Source: Streptomyces sp. NBC_00358 (lineage in GTDB: Bacteria; Actinomycetota; Actinomycetes; Streptomycetales; Streptomycetaceae). From it: a DNA stretch of 64,000 bases. Under the pieces are notes generated by a model. The model had not been told where the DNA came from. It did not search any database and was given only the letters and a program-made list of their open reading frames with translations. Shown piece after piece: positions 27,255 to 36,482 of the stretch (positions within the stretch are counted from its first letter, which is position 1; each line of letters opens with the position of its first letter). The stretch spans positions 8,184,001 through 8,248,000 of the forward strand of contig NZ_CP107976.1 of assembly GCF_036099295.1 (NCBI RefSeq), given 5' to 3'. The position numbers were made by a program, and so were the translations under genes.

Positions 27255-27308
27255 GGGACAGGGGACGGCCGGGCACCTCGTCGGAGGTGCTCGGCCGTCC
27301 CCTGTCCC
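27255..27308 (-). terminator. Very long hairpin terminator (25-bp stem)
   Basis: 27255-27279 pairs with 27284-27308 through 25 positions with one G-T wobble and a GTCG loop. It lies after the exporter stop (27394) and before the aminotransferase start (27025), both on the minus strand. There is no T-run, as is usual in high-GC actinobacteria. Confidence 0.75.
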
Positions 27309-27393
27309 GGACTCGCTTCGGACGCCGGTGCCGTTGTCGCGGCCCGCCCGTCGACGCCGACGGCGGGGCCGGTCGCGGTGGCGGCGTCGCGGC

Positions 27394-29106
27394 TCAGTGC
27401 CCGGCGGATTCCTCGGGGCGCGCGTGGCGCGGCAGCAGGAACGCGAGCAGGAAGGTCAGGGCGAGCATGCCGTCCACGATCCAGAGCAACGTCTGCATGA
27501 CGGAGCCGAAGCCGCTCCTGAAGGCCGACTGAGCGGTCGCCTGCAGCGCGGCGGGTATCCGGGCGGCGGCCTGCGGAGAGGTCACGGCGGAGCGGGTGTC
27601 CTTCTCCAGGCGTGCGCAGGACGCCGGGGTCGCGGCCGGATCCTTGGCGACGGCGCGGTCCGAGGTGCAGGTACGCAGGTCCGCCACGATGCGCTCCTGG
27701 GCCGCGGGCGCGACGTGCGCGGCGGCCAGTTGGCCCCGCAGGCCGTCCGAGCGGTGGTCGACGGCGGTGGCGATCCCGCCGCCCAGCAGGCCGAAGAACA
27801 CGGTGCCGAGGATCGCCACACCGAAGGCGCCGCCGAGTTGCTGCACCGCGGTCATCGTGCCGGAGGCCGAACCGGTCTCGTGCTGTTCGACGCTGGCGAG
27901 CACGATGTCGAAGAACGGCGCCATGAGCAGTCCCATGCCGATACCCGTGACGAGCAGCGACGGCAGGAGCTGCCAGGGGCCGACACCGGATCCCACCTGG
28001 TCGAGGGTCAGCCACACGCCGAACACGCCGAGCGCCATGACCACTGCGCCCGCCTGCAGCACGGCACGTCCGAACCGGACGACCCCCTGGGCGACCCCGA
28101 AGCCGACGATCATGCCGCCCGACCAGGGCACCATCACCAGTCCCGCCTTGAGCGGCGAGTAGCCGAGGCCGATCTGGGTGTAGAGGTTGAAGACCAGCAT
28201 GAAGCCCTGCATGGTCGAGAAGAAGACCAGTCCGAGGATCATGCCGCCGCTGAAGCCGCGCTTGCGGAAGAGGCTGGGAACGACGAGCGGGTCCTGGCCC
28301 GTCCTGCTGCGGTGCGCCTCGTACCGTCCGAAGACGACGAGGACGAGGACCGAGGCGCCCATCATCACGAACGTCCACACGGGCCAGTCGTACTCACGGC
28401 CCTGTACCAGCGGGAAGATGATGAGCAGCGCGCCCAGGGAGACCAGGAGCATGCCGGGGATGTCGAGGCGCGGCTTGCTGTCGGACCGGCCCTTGGGCAG
28501 GTAGCGCACGGCGCCGAGGAACGCCGCGGCGCCCAGCGGCAGGTTGATCAGGAAGATCATGCGCCAGCCGGTGCCGAAGTAGTCGGCGTCCACGAGCCAG
28601 CCCGCGAGGATCGGGCCGCACACCGCGGACAGACCCATGACCGGGCCGAACATGCCGAAGGCCTTCTGCGACTCCTTCGGCGGGAACATCTCCTTGATCA
28701 TGCCCAGGCCCTGTGGCAGCATCACCGCGCCGAACAGTCCCTGGACGACGCGCGCGGCGATCAGCATCTCGGGGGACCCGGATATCGCGCACAGCAGCGA
28801 ACCCAGGGTGAAGCCCGCGGCTCCCACCAGGAACATCCTGCGGCGCCCGTGAATGTCCCCGAGCCGTCCTCCGGTGACGAGCCCGACGGCCATCGAGAGG
28901 GTGTAGGCGGCGGCGAGCCACTGCAGGGTGGAGGCGCCGCCGCCCAGGTCGGCCCGCATGGAGGGGCCGGCGATGTTCGTGACGACGGCGTCGAGGAGGT
29001 CCATCACCTCGGCCGCGAGAATCACGAACAGCGCAGCCCAACGCCACCGGTAGGGCGCTGGTGAGTCGATGGGCGTCTCGGTGGACGCGACACCGGTGCT
29101 GGACAT
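27394..29106 (-). CDS. DHA2-type (EmrB/QacA) drug exporter
   Basis: 570 residues, 14 predicted helices. Motif A is 'GGRLGDIHGRRRMFLVG'. Motif C-like 'GPILAGWLVD' and 'WRMIFLINLPLG' are typical of 14-helix drug:H+ antiporters. A loop with two cysteines ('TCTSDRAVAKD...PASCARL') before the last helix is usual in actinobacterial members. Exports hydrophobic or antibiotic compounds by proton antiport. It is divergent from a TetR regulator with palindromic operators between them. ATG at 29106 has GAGGAG 5-6 nt upstream. Confidence 0.92.
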   Translation of the reverse strand: MSSTGVASTETPIDSPAPYRWRWAALFVILAAEVMDLLDAVVTNIAGPSMRADLGGGASTLQWLAAAYTLSMAVGLVTGGRLGDIHGRRRMFLVGAAGFTLGSLLCAISGSPEMLIAARVVQGLFGAVMLPQGLGMIKEMFPPKESQKAFGMFGPVMGLSAVCGPILAGWLVDADYFGTGWRMIFLINLPLGAAAFLGAVRYLPKGRSDSKPRLDIPGMLLVSLGALLIIFPLVQGREYDWPVWTFVMMGASVLVLVVFGRYEAHRSRTGQDPLVVPSLFRKRGFSGGMILGLVFFSTMQGFMLVFNLYTQIGLGYSPLKAGLVMVPWSGGMIVGFGVAQGVVRFGRAVLQAGAVVMALGVFGVWLTLDQVGSGVGPWQLLPSLLVTGIGMGLLMAPFFDIVLASVEQHETGSASGTMTAVQQLGGAFGVAILGTVFFGLLGGGIATAVDHRSDGLRGQLAAAHVAPAAQERIVADLRTCTSDRAVAKDPAATPASCARLEKDTRSAVTSPQAAARIPAALQATAQSAFRSGFGSVMQTLLWIVDGMLALTFLLAFLLPRHARPEESAGH

Positions 29107-29219
29107 CGGAACTCCTCGTGAGAGGCCGCGCCGGGTCACGACCCGCGGGCGCGGTGGGACGGATGAAGGTGACTGCCCGGCTTGCCGTGACGGAGGCGGG
29201 GACAGGGATCAGACGCTAA

Positions 29220-29230
29220 GAACGACGTTC
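29220..29230. promoter_or_regulatory. TetR operator 1, GAACGACGTTC
   Basis: Perfect palindrome around a central A. Same 11-mer as operator 3. It borders a TAGGGT -10-like box (minus strand, 29231-29236) of the exporter. Confidence 0.7.
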
Positions 29231-29239
29231 ACCCTAACA

Positions 29240-29250
29240 GAACAGTGTTC
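29240..29250. promoter_or_regulatory. TetR operator 2, GAACAGTGTTC
   Basis: Perfect palindrome of the form GAACR-N-YGTTC, starting 20 bp after operator 1, i.e. about two helical turns. Confidence 0.7.
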
Positions 29251-29257
29251 GCTGAGA

Positions 29258-29268
29258 GAACGACGTTC
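29258..29268. promoter_or_regulatory. TetR operator 3, GAACGACGTTC
   Basis: Exact copy of operator 1, starting 18 bp after operator 2. Confidence 0.7.
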
Positions 29269-29345
29269 ATTAAGATATAGCGCAACTCTGCGGCTCGGAC
29301 AAGATATATCGCGTTCGGCTCGGGTGAACGCCGCTCTCCGCGAGA

Positions 29346-29356
29346 GAACACTGCTC
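29346..29356. promoter_or_regulatory. Degenerate fourth operator, GAACACTGCTC
   Basis: One mismatch from the GAACA-N-TGTTC form. It sits where the -35 element of the TetR gene promoter would be. Confidence 0.45.
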
Positions 29357-29366
29357 TCCCGGCGCC

Positions 29367-29372
29367 TAGACT
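29367..29372 (+). promoter_or_regulatory. Putative -10 box of a leaderless promoter (tetR)
   Basis: TAGACT ends 6 nt before the ATG at 29379. Confidence 0.55.
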
Positions 29373-29378
29373 GTGGTC

Positions 29379-30152
29379 ATGAGCGACGCGGCCGCCGGCA
29401 CCCCCGCACAACCTCAGCCGTCCCCCTGGGAGCGCGAGCGATCCGTACGCGCCCGCGTCACGCCCACGCGCGCACCGCTGTCGCGGGAACGGATCGTCGA
29501 GGCCGCCTTCACGGTGCTGGACCGTTCAGGGCTCGACGGGCTGTCCATGCGCCAGGTGGCTGCCGAACTCGGTGTCACGGTCTCGGCCCTCTACGCCTAC
29601 GTCAGCTCCAAGGACGACCTCCTGGAGCTGATGTACACCAAGCTCTTCGGCGGGTTCACGATGCCCGAACCCGACCCGGAGCGGTGGCTGGAGCAGGTCC
29701 GGGACTATGCCCGCTCCTGGCGGATGCGTCTGCTGGCCCATCGCGACATGGCCAGGATCTCCATGGCGCACGTTCCCTTCACCGCCGAACTGCTGCCGCA
29801 CGTCGAGGCGCTGCTGGCCGTCTTCCGCACGGCCGGACTGCCCGACCGTATCGCGGCGGAGGCCGGTGACCTCATCTCCACCTACATCGACGGATTCGTC
29901 CTGGAGGAGGGCATGTGGCAGGACCGGGCCGCCCGGCGTACCGGTGAGGGGTCCTCCTTGGCCCGCCCCGACTGGCGCGAGATGGCCGACGAGATGCAGA
30001 ACTACTTCGCGTCCCTGCCCCCCGCAGACTTCCCCCATCTGCGGGCCCTGGCCGGAGTGATGGTGACGGACTCCTCCGACGAGAGGTTCGACATCGGAGT
30101 GGAGATCATCCTGCGCGGCCTGGCGAGCTATCTGCCGGACCCCGCGGCCTGA
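29379..30152 (+). CDS. TetR-family regulator of the divergent exporter
   Basis: 257 residues. The N-terminal helix-turn-helix ('IVEAAFTVLDRSGLDGLSMR', 'AELGVTVSALYAYVSSKDDL') is followed by a TetR_C ligand-binding domain. The arrangement with a drug exporter and an array of GAAC-N3-GTTC palindromes indicates autoregulation and repression of the exporter, released by an unknown ligand. ATG at 29379 follows TAGACT by 6 nt; GTG at 29373 is a less likely start. Confidence 0.9.
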   Translation: MSDAAAGTPAQPQPSPWERERSVRARVTPTRAPLSRERIVEAAFTVLDRSGLDGLSMRQVAAELGVTVSALYAYVSSKDDLLELMYTKLFGGFTMPEPDPERWLEQVRDYARSWRMRLLAHRDMARISMAHVPFTAELLPHVEALLAVFRTAGLPDRIAAEAGDLISTYIDGFVLEEGMWQDRAARRTGEGSSLARPDWREMADEMQNYFASLPPADFPHLRALAGVMVTDSSDERFDIGVEIILRGLASYLPDPAA

Positions 30153-30376
30153 GCGGCCACCGGGAATTCCCCGGCTCCGGGCACCGGCCCGGCTCCAGGC
30201 GGCCACCGATCGGCGGCGCCTGCCCGTTCAGGACACCTCCTGGGCACCGGCCGACGACCGGCGCCCCTCGGCAGCCCGAACCCCGCACCCCATGTCCCGT
30301 GTCCCGCATGCCGGTCCGGTGACCGCGGCCCGCGGCCACGGCGGGTCGCCGCAGACCGGGGCCGACGGTCACGGCC

Positions 30377-31291
30377 TCAGTTGTTCCAGCTCTCGTCGTA
30401 CGGATCGTGCGGCGTGGGGACCGGCTTCGCCACGCTCACGTCGAGGAACGGGATGATGCCGCCGTTGACCTGGTCCTTCGTGCGCTTGCCGGTGTAGGTG
30501 CCGGTGACTTCGAGCCAGGTGTCGGGCTGGAGTACGGGCGGGATCCGCCCGGACAGGCCGATCTTGACCGGCTGGGCGTCGGCGGCGCAGCAGTTGAGGG
30601 CCATGCGGACGAGATAGGGCGTACCGGCGTGGTCGAGTGCGACGAAGCCGATGATCTTGACGTGGCGGCCGCCGAGGGAGTGGCCGTGGTCGTACGCCGC
30701 CCGGCTCGCGTAGTCGACCAGGCCGAGTGTCACCGGGTCACCGGCGGGCAGTTTGGCGTAACCGAAGGGTGCCTGCAGGGCCGTACCGGTGCGCATCGCG
30801 CTGTAGGAGCCGAGCGCGGGCGGTGCGACCAGGATGAGCGCGAGCAGCGGGAGCACGAGGAGCCACGAGATGCGCGGTTCACGATGTCCGTGTCCGTCTC
30901 CGTGTCCATGGCTGTCCGTGTCGGCGTCCGCGTGCCCGTCCCCGTGCCGGGATGCGAGATCGTCCCCCTGCCGGTCCGCGAGCTCGTGTTCGTCAGTGCG
31001 GTCGTGTGTGCCGGTGTCGGTGCCGGTGTCCGCGTGTGCGGCACGGATCTCCGGCTCAGGCGCCGGAGACCCGTCACGCCGGTCGCCGGGGTGGTCGGCG
31101 GAGGCCTTGCGGTGCTCGCGTATCTCGTACCAGACCGTGGCGAGGGCCGTGGCGATCAGCACCACACCGGCCGCGAGCAGAAGGGGCCGCAACCCGGCCT
31201 TGACGTAGCGCAGATAGAGGTCCGTGACGCTCGCGTGCAGCACCGCCGCGCCGACGAGGAAGAGCACGGCCGCCTGGGCCTGCCGGTTCAC
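30377..31291 (-). CDS. TIGR03943-family membrane protein with His/Asp-rich loop
   Basis: 304 residues. Two N-terminal helices (~5-25, 33-55), a loop rich in His, Asp, Gly and Thr (~65-130; 'HADTGTDTGTHDRTDEHELA', 'DSHGHGDGHGH'), a third helix (~135-158), and a C-terminal domain with 'CCAAD' and 'GIIPFLDVSVAKPVPTP'. The family is encoded next to YraQ-type permeases and is thought to be a partner subunit. The acidic/His loop suggests metal binding. GTG at 31291 overlaps the permease stop in a GTGA, so translation is coupled. An open frame continuing to 32911 is antisense noise. Confidence 0.85.
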   Translation of the reverse strand: MNRQAQAAVLFLVGAAVLHASVTDLYLRYVKAGLRPLLLAAGVVLIATALATVWYEIREHRKASADHPGDRRDGSPAPEPEIRAAHADTGTDTGTHDRTDEHELADRQGDDLASRHGDGHADADTDSHGHGDGHGHREPRISWLLVLPLLALILVAPPALGSYSAMRTGTALQAPFGYAKLPAGDPVTLGLVDYASRAAYDHGHSLGGRHVKIIGFVALDHAGTPYLVRMALNCCAADAQPVKIGLSGRIPPVLQPDTWLEVTGTYTGKRTKDQVNGGIIPFLDVSVAKPVPTPHDPYDESWNN

Positions 31292-32307
31292 AGCAGCACC
31301 GCCCCGATGAGAACGGACATGAGGATCGCGAGGACGAAGGTGGTGGGCGCGAAGCGCGCGGCGAAGCCGCGGCCGAACGTGCCGACCTGCATGGCGAACA
31401 GCTTCAGGTCGATCATCGGTCCGACGACGAGGAACGCCAGCCGGGCGGTGAGCGAGAACTGGGTCAGCGAGGCGACCACGAACGCGTCGGCCTCCGAACA
31501 GATCGACAGCAGCACGGCCAGGATCGCGAGGGCGAGGATCGACACCACCGGGTTCCCGGCCGCGGCGTGCAGCCAGCTCGCCGGGACGACCGACTTGAGC
31601 GTGGCGGCGGCCATCGCGCCGAGCACGAGGAACCCGCCCGCGTGCATCACGTCGTGCCGCACCGACCCCCAGAACGCCGCCCCCTTGCCGAGGCCCTCGT
31701 GCGCGGGGCGGGCCGGCGGGCGCAGCCAGTCCGTACGGCCGAGGCGCTGCCACAACCAGCCCATCACGCAGGCCACGAGGAGACTGGCCACGAAGCGGGC
31801 GAGAACCATCTCCGGATTGCGGGGGAAGGCGACGGCGGTCGCGGTCAGCACGATCGGGTTGATCGCCGGGGCGGACAGCAGGAACGCCAGGGCCGCCGCG
31901 GGCGTCACGCCGCGGCGCACCAGCGCCCCGGCGACCGGCACCGAGGCGCATTCGCAGCCGGGCAGGATCGCCCCGGCCATGCCGGCGACCGGCACCGCGA
32001 GAGCGGGCCGCTTCGGCAGCGCGCGGGCGAAGAACGTCGGCGGGACGAACACCGCGATGACCGCGGACAGCAGCACGCCGAGCACCAGGAAGGGCAGGGC
32101 CTGGACCACCACCGCGACGAACACGGTCATCCAGCTCTGCATCACCGGTGCGGACAACGCCCCGCGGATCGGCCCCTGCGAGGCGATGACCAGCAGCAGG
32201 AGCATGGTCAGGGCGAGCGGCGAGTTGAAGTTCCAGCCCTGCCGGTCCTGGCGGTCGTCCTCGTCCGGCCGGTGGACCGGCGGCGGGGCTTCCTTGGTGA
32301 TGGTCAC
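31288..32307 (-). CDS. YraQ/ArsP-type permease (DUF318)
   Basis: 339 residues with about eight helices. Two related halves each carry a signature: 'GAILPGCECASVPVAGALVR' and 'VVGPMIDLKLFAMQVGTF'. The Cys-Glu-Cys in the first is conserved in this permease family, some of whose members (ArsP) export organoarsenicals. The true substrate is unknown. It forms a two-gene operon with the TIGR03943 partner. GTG at 32307 is preceded by GGAGGT at 9 nt. Confidence 0.87.
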   Translation of the reverse strand: MTITKEAPPPVHRPDEDDRQDRQGWNFNSPLALTMLLLLVIASQGPIRGALSAPVMQSWMTVFVAVVVQALPFLVLGVLLSAVIAVFVPPTFFARALPKRPALAVPVAGMAGAILPGCECASVPVAGALVRRGVTPAAALAFLLSAPAINPIVLTATAVAFPRNPEMVLARFVASLLVACVMGWLWQRLGRTDWLRPPARPAHEGLGKGAAFWGSVRHDVMHAGGFLVLGAMAAATLKSVVPASWLHAAAGNPVVSILALAILAVLLSICSEADAFVVASLTQFSLTARLAFLVVGPMIDLKLFAMQVGTFGRGFAARFAPTTFVLAILMSVLIGAVLL

Positions 32308-32733
32308 GCTCGAGGTACCTCCGGTCGGGGAAGGGCGCGGCTGCCGATGCCCTTCCGCCTTGAATACGCCGGTTCGGCCGCGGCTTCTCACCGGGCGTCG
32401 GCGGGATTGCCTGCGCGCGGGGGAATCTTGACCTTCGCGGGACCGGGGGAGCGCCGGCGGGCGCGCCTCGGCCGTCGTGAGCGCCCGGTCCATCCTGCAC
32501 CGGGCGCATCCGGAGGCGACAGGCAGGTCCCCGCACGGAGTGTCCGGCTTCGGGCGCCCGGGGGCGAAGGCCGCCGCTCGTGGTCCGTCGGCCCCTCGCG
32601 TACCGGTCGTTGTGACAACTCTTTACGCCGCTGTCATGTCCCTGTAGCTTCCGGGCCGCAAGTGCTTTCAGGAACTTGCCGGTTGTTCTTGCAAGGCAAC
32701 TCCCCCTCCCCGGAACCGCATTGGAGACGCCCC
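32308..32733. other. Divergent regulatory region of the permease and amylase genes
   Basis: 426 nt without a gene. It contains CTTTAC (32621-32626), 18 nt, TAGCTT (32645-32650) as a possible promoter on the plus strand, and the palindrome CTTGCAAG downstream. Confidence 0.4.
32688..32695 (+). promoter_or_regulatory. CTTGCAAG palindrome, possible maltose-type LacI site
   Basis: An 8-bp perfect palindrome 38 nt before the amylase start, preceded by AACTTGCCGG (32673-32682). CTTGCA-type elements mark MalR/Reg1-controlled amylase promoters in streptomycetes. No malR gene is in this window. Confidence 0.4.
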
Positions 32734-35703
32734 ATGAGACGCAGACCCCAACGGCCGCCGCTACGCCTGCTGGTGGCGCTCCTGGCGGTGACCGGGCTGT
32801 TCGGACTGACCCCGCCGGACAGGGGCTCCGTCCCCATGGAGAACGCGTCCGCCACGTCCGCCACGGCGACCGTCTTCTACTACACGAAGACCAAGAACTG
32901 GCCCACCACATACCTGCACTACGCCCCGGACGGCGGCGCCTGGACCACCGTGCCGGGGGTGAAGATGGAGGCGGCCTGCACGGACTGGGTGAAGGAGACC
33001 GTCGACCTCGGCTCGGCCGCCGGACTGCAGGCCACCTTCAACAACGGAAGCGGCACCTGGGACAACAACGGCGGCAACAACTACGCGCTGGGCACCGGAA
33101 CCATCACCGTCAAGGACGGCGTGATCGCCCACAGCGACCCGTGCGCCGACACGGGTACGGGAAGCGGCAACCAGGCCACCGTCTACTACTCCACCGCCAC
33201 GTCCGGCTGGACCACGGCCAACATCCACTACGCGCCCACCGGCGGCTCCTGGACGACGGTCCCCGGCGTCGGCATGGAGACCGCCTGCACCGGCTGGTGG
33301 AAGAAGACCCTCGACATCGGTACGGCGACCTCGCTCAAGGCGGCCTTCAACAACGGCAACGGCGTCTGGGACAACAACAACAGCGGCAACTACACGATCC
33401 CGTCCGGCACCACGACCGTGAAGGACCGGACCGTCACCGCCGACGCCAAGGACCCGTGCGCCGCGGAGGTGCCCGACACCCAGGCACCGACCACGCCCAC
33501 CGGCGTCACGGCGACCGCGACCAACACCTCGGTGGTGGTGAGCTGGAGTCCGTCGACCGACGACACCGCAGTGACGAAGTATCAGCTCACGCGCACCGGT
33601 GGCACGTCGGGGACCGTCGTCACGGACATCGGCTCGACCGTGTACTCCGACACGGGACTTGAGGAGAACACCACCTACACCTACACGGTGAAGGCCGTCG
33701 ACGCGGCCGGGAACACCTCGGCCGCCTCCGCCGCGGCCCCCGTCACGACAGGGGAGAAGGCTCCGGCGCCGGCCTCGGGGACGCCGCTCGGCACCGACCC
33801 CCGCAAGGACCCGATCTACTTCGTCCTCACCGCCCGCTTCTACGACGGCGACAGCTCCAACAACCGCGGCGGCAGCCAGGACGTCAAGTCGGGCAACGCT
33901 GCCAACAACGACCCCATGTTCCGCGGCGACTTCAAGGGTCTCGTCGACAAACTCGACTACATCAAGGCGCTCGGATTCTCCGCCGTCTGGATCACCCCGG
34001 TCGTCCTCAACCGCTCGGACTACGACTACCACGGCTATCACGGCTACGACTTCTACAAGGTCGACCCCCGCCTGGAGTCGGCCGGCGCCTCCTACCAGGA
34101 CCTGATCAACGCGGCCCACGCCAAGGGCATGAAGATCTACCAGGACGTGGTCTACAACCACAGCTCCCGCTGGGGCGCGAAGGGCCTGTTCACCCCGACC
34201 GTATACGGCGTGCGCGACTCCGAGTGGAGCTGGTACTACGACGAGAAGAACGACGGCTTCGAGTACGACGGCCTGACCGTCGAGCCCAAGTCGGGGAAGT
34301 CGTACTACAACGGCGACCTCTGGTCGACCGCCGAGCCCTCCGGCAACACGTGCCTCAACTGGGGCAAGCCCACCGGCGGCAAGAGCGCCGAAGGCTACAC
34401 CCTGTACAACTGCCAGTGGCCAAGCCCCACTTCGGGCATGTTCCCGAAGGCGTACTACCACCAGTGCTGGATCGGCAACTGGGAGGGTGAGGACTCCCGT
34501 TCGTGCTGGCTGCACGAGGACCTGGCCGACTTCAACACCGAGAACGCCACCGTCCAGAACTACCTGATCGGCGCGTACGACAAGTACATCGACATGGGTG
34601 TCGACGGATTCCGTCTGGACACCGCCGTCCACATCCCGCGCGTCACCTGGAACCGCCGGTTCCTGCCCGCCATCTACGACCGCGTCACCCAGCGGTTCGG
34701 CACGGACGCCGCGAAGAACTTCTTCGTCTTCGGCGAGGTGGGCGCCTTCGTCAACGACAAGTGGAACCGCGGCTCGGTGAACCACTCGGCGCAGTTCTAC
34801 ACGTGGAAGGAACGCAAGGACTACAGCGCGGACGACGAGACGGCCGCGATCGAGCAGTACAACTACGAGGAGCAGCTCGGCACCGGCAACCAGCCCACAT
34901 CCACCAACGCGTTCCTGAGCGGGAACAGCTATCACACCCCTGATCGCAGCCAGTTCTCCGGCATGAACATCATCGACATGCGCATGCACATGAACTTCGG
35001 TGACGCGCAGAACGCCTACAACAACGGCAAGGACTCCGACGACTCCGTCAACGACGCCACGTACAACGTCGTCTACGTCGACAGCCACGACTACGGCCCG
35101 AACAAGTCGAGCACCCGCTACAGCGGCGGCACCGACGCCTGGGCCGAGAACATGTCCCTGATGTGGACCTTCCGCGGCATCCCCACGCTGTACTACGGAT
35201 CGGAGATCGAGTTCCAGGCGGGCAAGCAGATCGACTGCGGGCCGACCTGCCCGCTGGCCACCACCGGGCGCGCGTACTACGGCGACCATCTCGCGGGCAG
35301 TGTCACGGCCTCCGACTTCGGCAAGGTCGACTCCGCGAGCGGTGAGGTCGCCACGACCCTCGCGCAGCCGCTGGTCAAGCACCTTCAGCGGCTCAACCTG
35401 ATCCGCCGGGCGATCCCGGCCCTGCAGTCGGGCCAGTACTCGACGGACGGCATCACCGGTTCGATGGCCTTCAAGCGCCGCTACACCAGTGGCTCGACCG
35501 ACAGCTTCGCCCTCGTCACGGTCACCGGCGACGCGACGTTCACCGGCATCCCGAACGGCACCTACACGGACGCCGTCACCGGTGACGTGAAGACCGTCTC
35601 CGGCGGGGCGCTGTCGGTGGCCGCGCCGGGGAAGGGAAACCTGCGGGTCTACGTGCTGAACGGCCCCGGCAGGATCGGCACCGACGGGCCCTACCTCAAG
35701 TAG
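32734..35703 (+). CDS. Secreted alpha-amylase with two CBM25 modules, Fn3 and GH13 domain
   Basis: 989 residues. Signal peptide (~1-35; 'RLLVALLAVTGLFGLTPP'). Two starch-binding CBM25 modules (~45-140 and 148-245) share 'ATVxYYxxxxxWxTxxxHYAP' and 'TFNNGxGxWDNN'. A fibronectin type III domain (~250-340) is followed by a GH13 catalytic domain (~355-890). Catalytic residues: nucleophile Asp in 'VDGFRLDTAVH', acid Glu in 'FVFGEVGAF', third Asp in 'YVDSHDYGP'. Six or more cysteines fit an extracellular enzyme. It hydrolyses starch outside the cell. ATG at 32734 has GGAG 7 nt upstream. The open frame extends 1.1 kb further upstream, antisense to the permease, and is not coding. Confidence 0.93.
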   Translation: MRRRPQRPPLRLLVALLAVTGLFGLTPPDRGSVPMENASATSATATVFYYTKTKNWPTTYLHYAPDGGAWTTVPGVKMEAACTDWVKETVDLGSAAGLQATFNNGSGTWDNNGGNNYALGTGTITVKDGVIAHSDPCADTGTGSGNQATVYYSTATSGWTTANIHYAPTGGSWTTVPGVGMETACTGWWKKTLDIGTATSLKAAFNNGNGVWDNNNSGNYTIPSGTTTVKDRTVTADAKDPCAAEVPDTQAPTTPTGVTATATNTSVVVSWSPSTDDTAVTKYQLTRTGGTSGTVVTDIGSTVYSDTGLEENTTYTYTVKAVDAAGNTSAASAAAPVTTGEKAPAPASGTPLGTDPRKDPIYFVLTARFYDGDSSNNRGGSQDVKSGNAANNDPMFRGDFKGLVDKLDYIKALGFSAVWITPVVLNRSDYDYHGYHGYDFYKVDPRLESAGASYQDLINAAHAKGMKIYQDVVYNHSSRWGAKGLFTPTVYGVRDSEWSWYYDEKNDGFEYDGLTVEPKSGKSYYNGDLWSTAEPSGNTCLNWGKPTGGKSAEGYTLYNCQWPSPTSGMFPKAYYHQCWIGNWEGEDSRSCWLHEDLADFNTENATVQNYLIGAYDKYIDMGVDGFRLDTAVHIPRVTWNRRFLPAIYDRVTQRFGTDAAKNFFVFGEVGAFVNDKWNRGSVNHSAQFYTWKERKDYSADDETAAIEQYNYEEQLGTGNQPTSTNAFLSGNSYHTPDRSQFSGMNIIDMRMHMNFGDAQNAYNNGKDSDDSVNDATYNVVYVDSHDYGPNKSSTRYSGGTDAWAENMSLMWTFRGIPTLYYGSEIEFQAGKQIDCGPTCPLATTGRAYYGDHLAGSVTASDFGKVDSASGEVATTLAQPLVKHLQRLNLIRRAIPALQSGQYSTDGITGSMAFKRRYTSGSTDSFALVTVTGDATFTGIPNGTYTDAVTGDVKTVSGGALSVAAPGKGNLRVYVLNGPGRIGTDGPYLK

Positions 35704-35942
35704 ACCCGCGACCGTCCGCGCCACCGGCACTCGGGTGACGGGGGCGGCGGTCACGGTGGTCGCGCGGGCGTGCCCGGCCCGAGCTGGACACTGTGATCGC
35801 CGCCCCCCGTATCCGGGTAGCCGGGTGCTCGGGAGACGGCCGGGATGAATGGCGTCGTGAGCGTTGGGTACGTGACGGTCGATACGCCCGGGAGCGGGAC
35901 CGGCCCGGGTGACCGCCCGCTCGTACTACCCCGGGATCTGCC

Positions 35943-36365
35943 ATGGACACGCCCCTGAACAACCACCACCCCACCGCACCCGCGGCGACACCCGCCCAGG
36001 AGGCTCTGGACACCCTCGTCGCCAACACCGAGGACCCGGCGGCGCTGGACACGCTGGCCGGCAGCGATGTGCTGGTGCCCGTGCCGGACGACGCCACCGA
36101 CGCGGACGTCGCCGATCCGCACGCCGTCGCGCTGCCCGTCCTGGACCAGCCCGACGGTGGACAGGTCGTTCCGGTCTTCACCTCGGAGCTGGAGTTGGCC
36201 GAGCTCCTGCCGTCCGTCTCCCGCTACCGGCTCGTGCCGCTCGGCGCACTCGCCTCGCAGTGGCCCTCGGGCGATCTCGCCCTCACCATCGACGCCGCCT
36301 CGCCGCACGTGCTGACCCTCACCTCCGAGGGCGTCCGCACACTGCTGGTGCGACCGGGGGGCTGA
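35943..36365 (+). CDS. SseB-family protein
   Basis: 140 residues, an SseB N-terminal-type domain: 'ALDTLVANTEDPAALDTLAG', 'GGQVVPVFTSELELAELLP' and 'ALTIDAASPHVLTLTSEGV'. Proteins of this domain occur in type VII/ESX-like contexts and in enterobacterial serine-sensitivity genes; function in actinobacteria is unknown. There is no signal peptide. It stands alone, convergent with the MarR gene. ATG at 35943. Confidence 0.8.
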   Translation: MDTPLNNHHPTAPAATPAQEALDTLVANTEDPAALDTLAGSDVLVPVPDDATDADVADPHAVALPVLDQPDGGQVVPVFTSELELAELLPSVSRYRLVPLGALASQWPSGDLALTIDAASPHVLTLTSEGVRTLLVRPGG

Positions 36366-36482
36366 CCGCCGCGTACCGCCCCGGGGCCGTCCGCCGGGCG
36401 GAGTGCGGGTGAAGGACGCCCGTACGCAGGTGAACGCAGGCCCCGCGCTCGCCCCGGACCGGCGGGTGAGGACCGCGGAGGG

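Noticed and set aside
31567..32733. N-terminal extension of the amylase frame
   Set aside because: Runs antisense through the permease gene. The signal peptide and ribosome binding site place the start at 32734.
32761..35754. 997-codon open frame antisense to the amylase
   Set aside because: Val/Gly/Arg-rich shadow of the GH13 gene with no recognisable motif.
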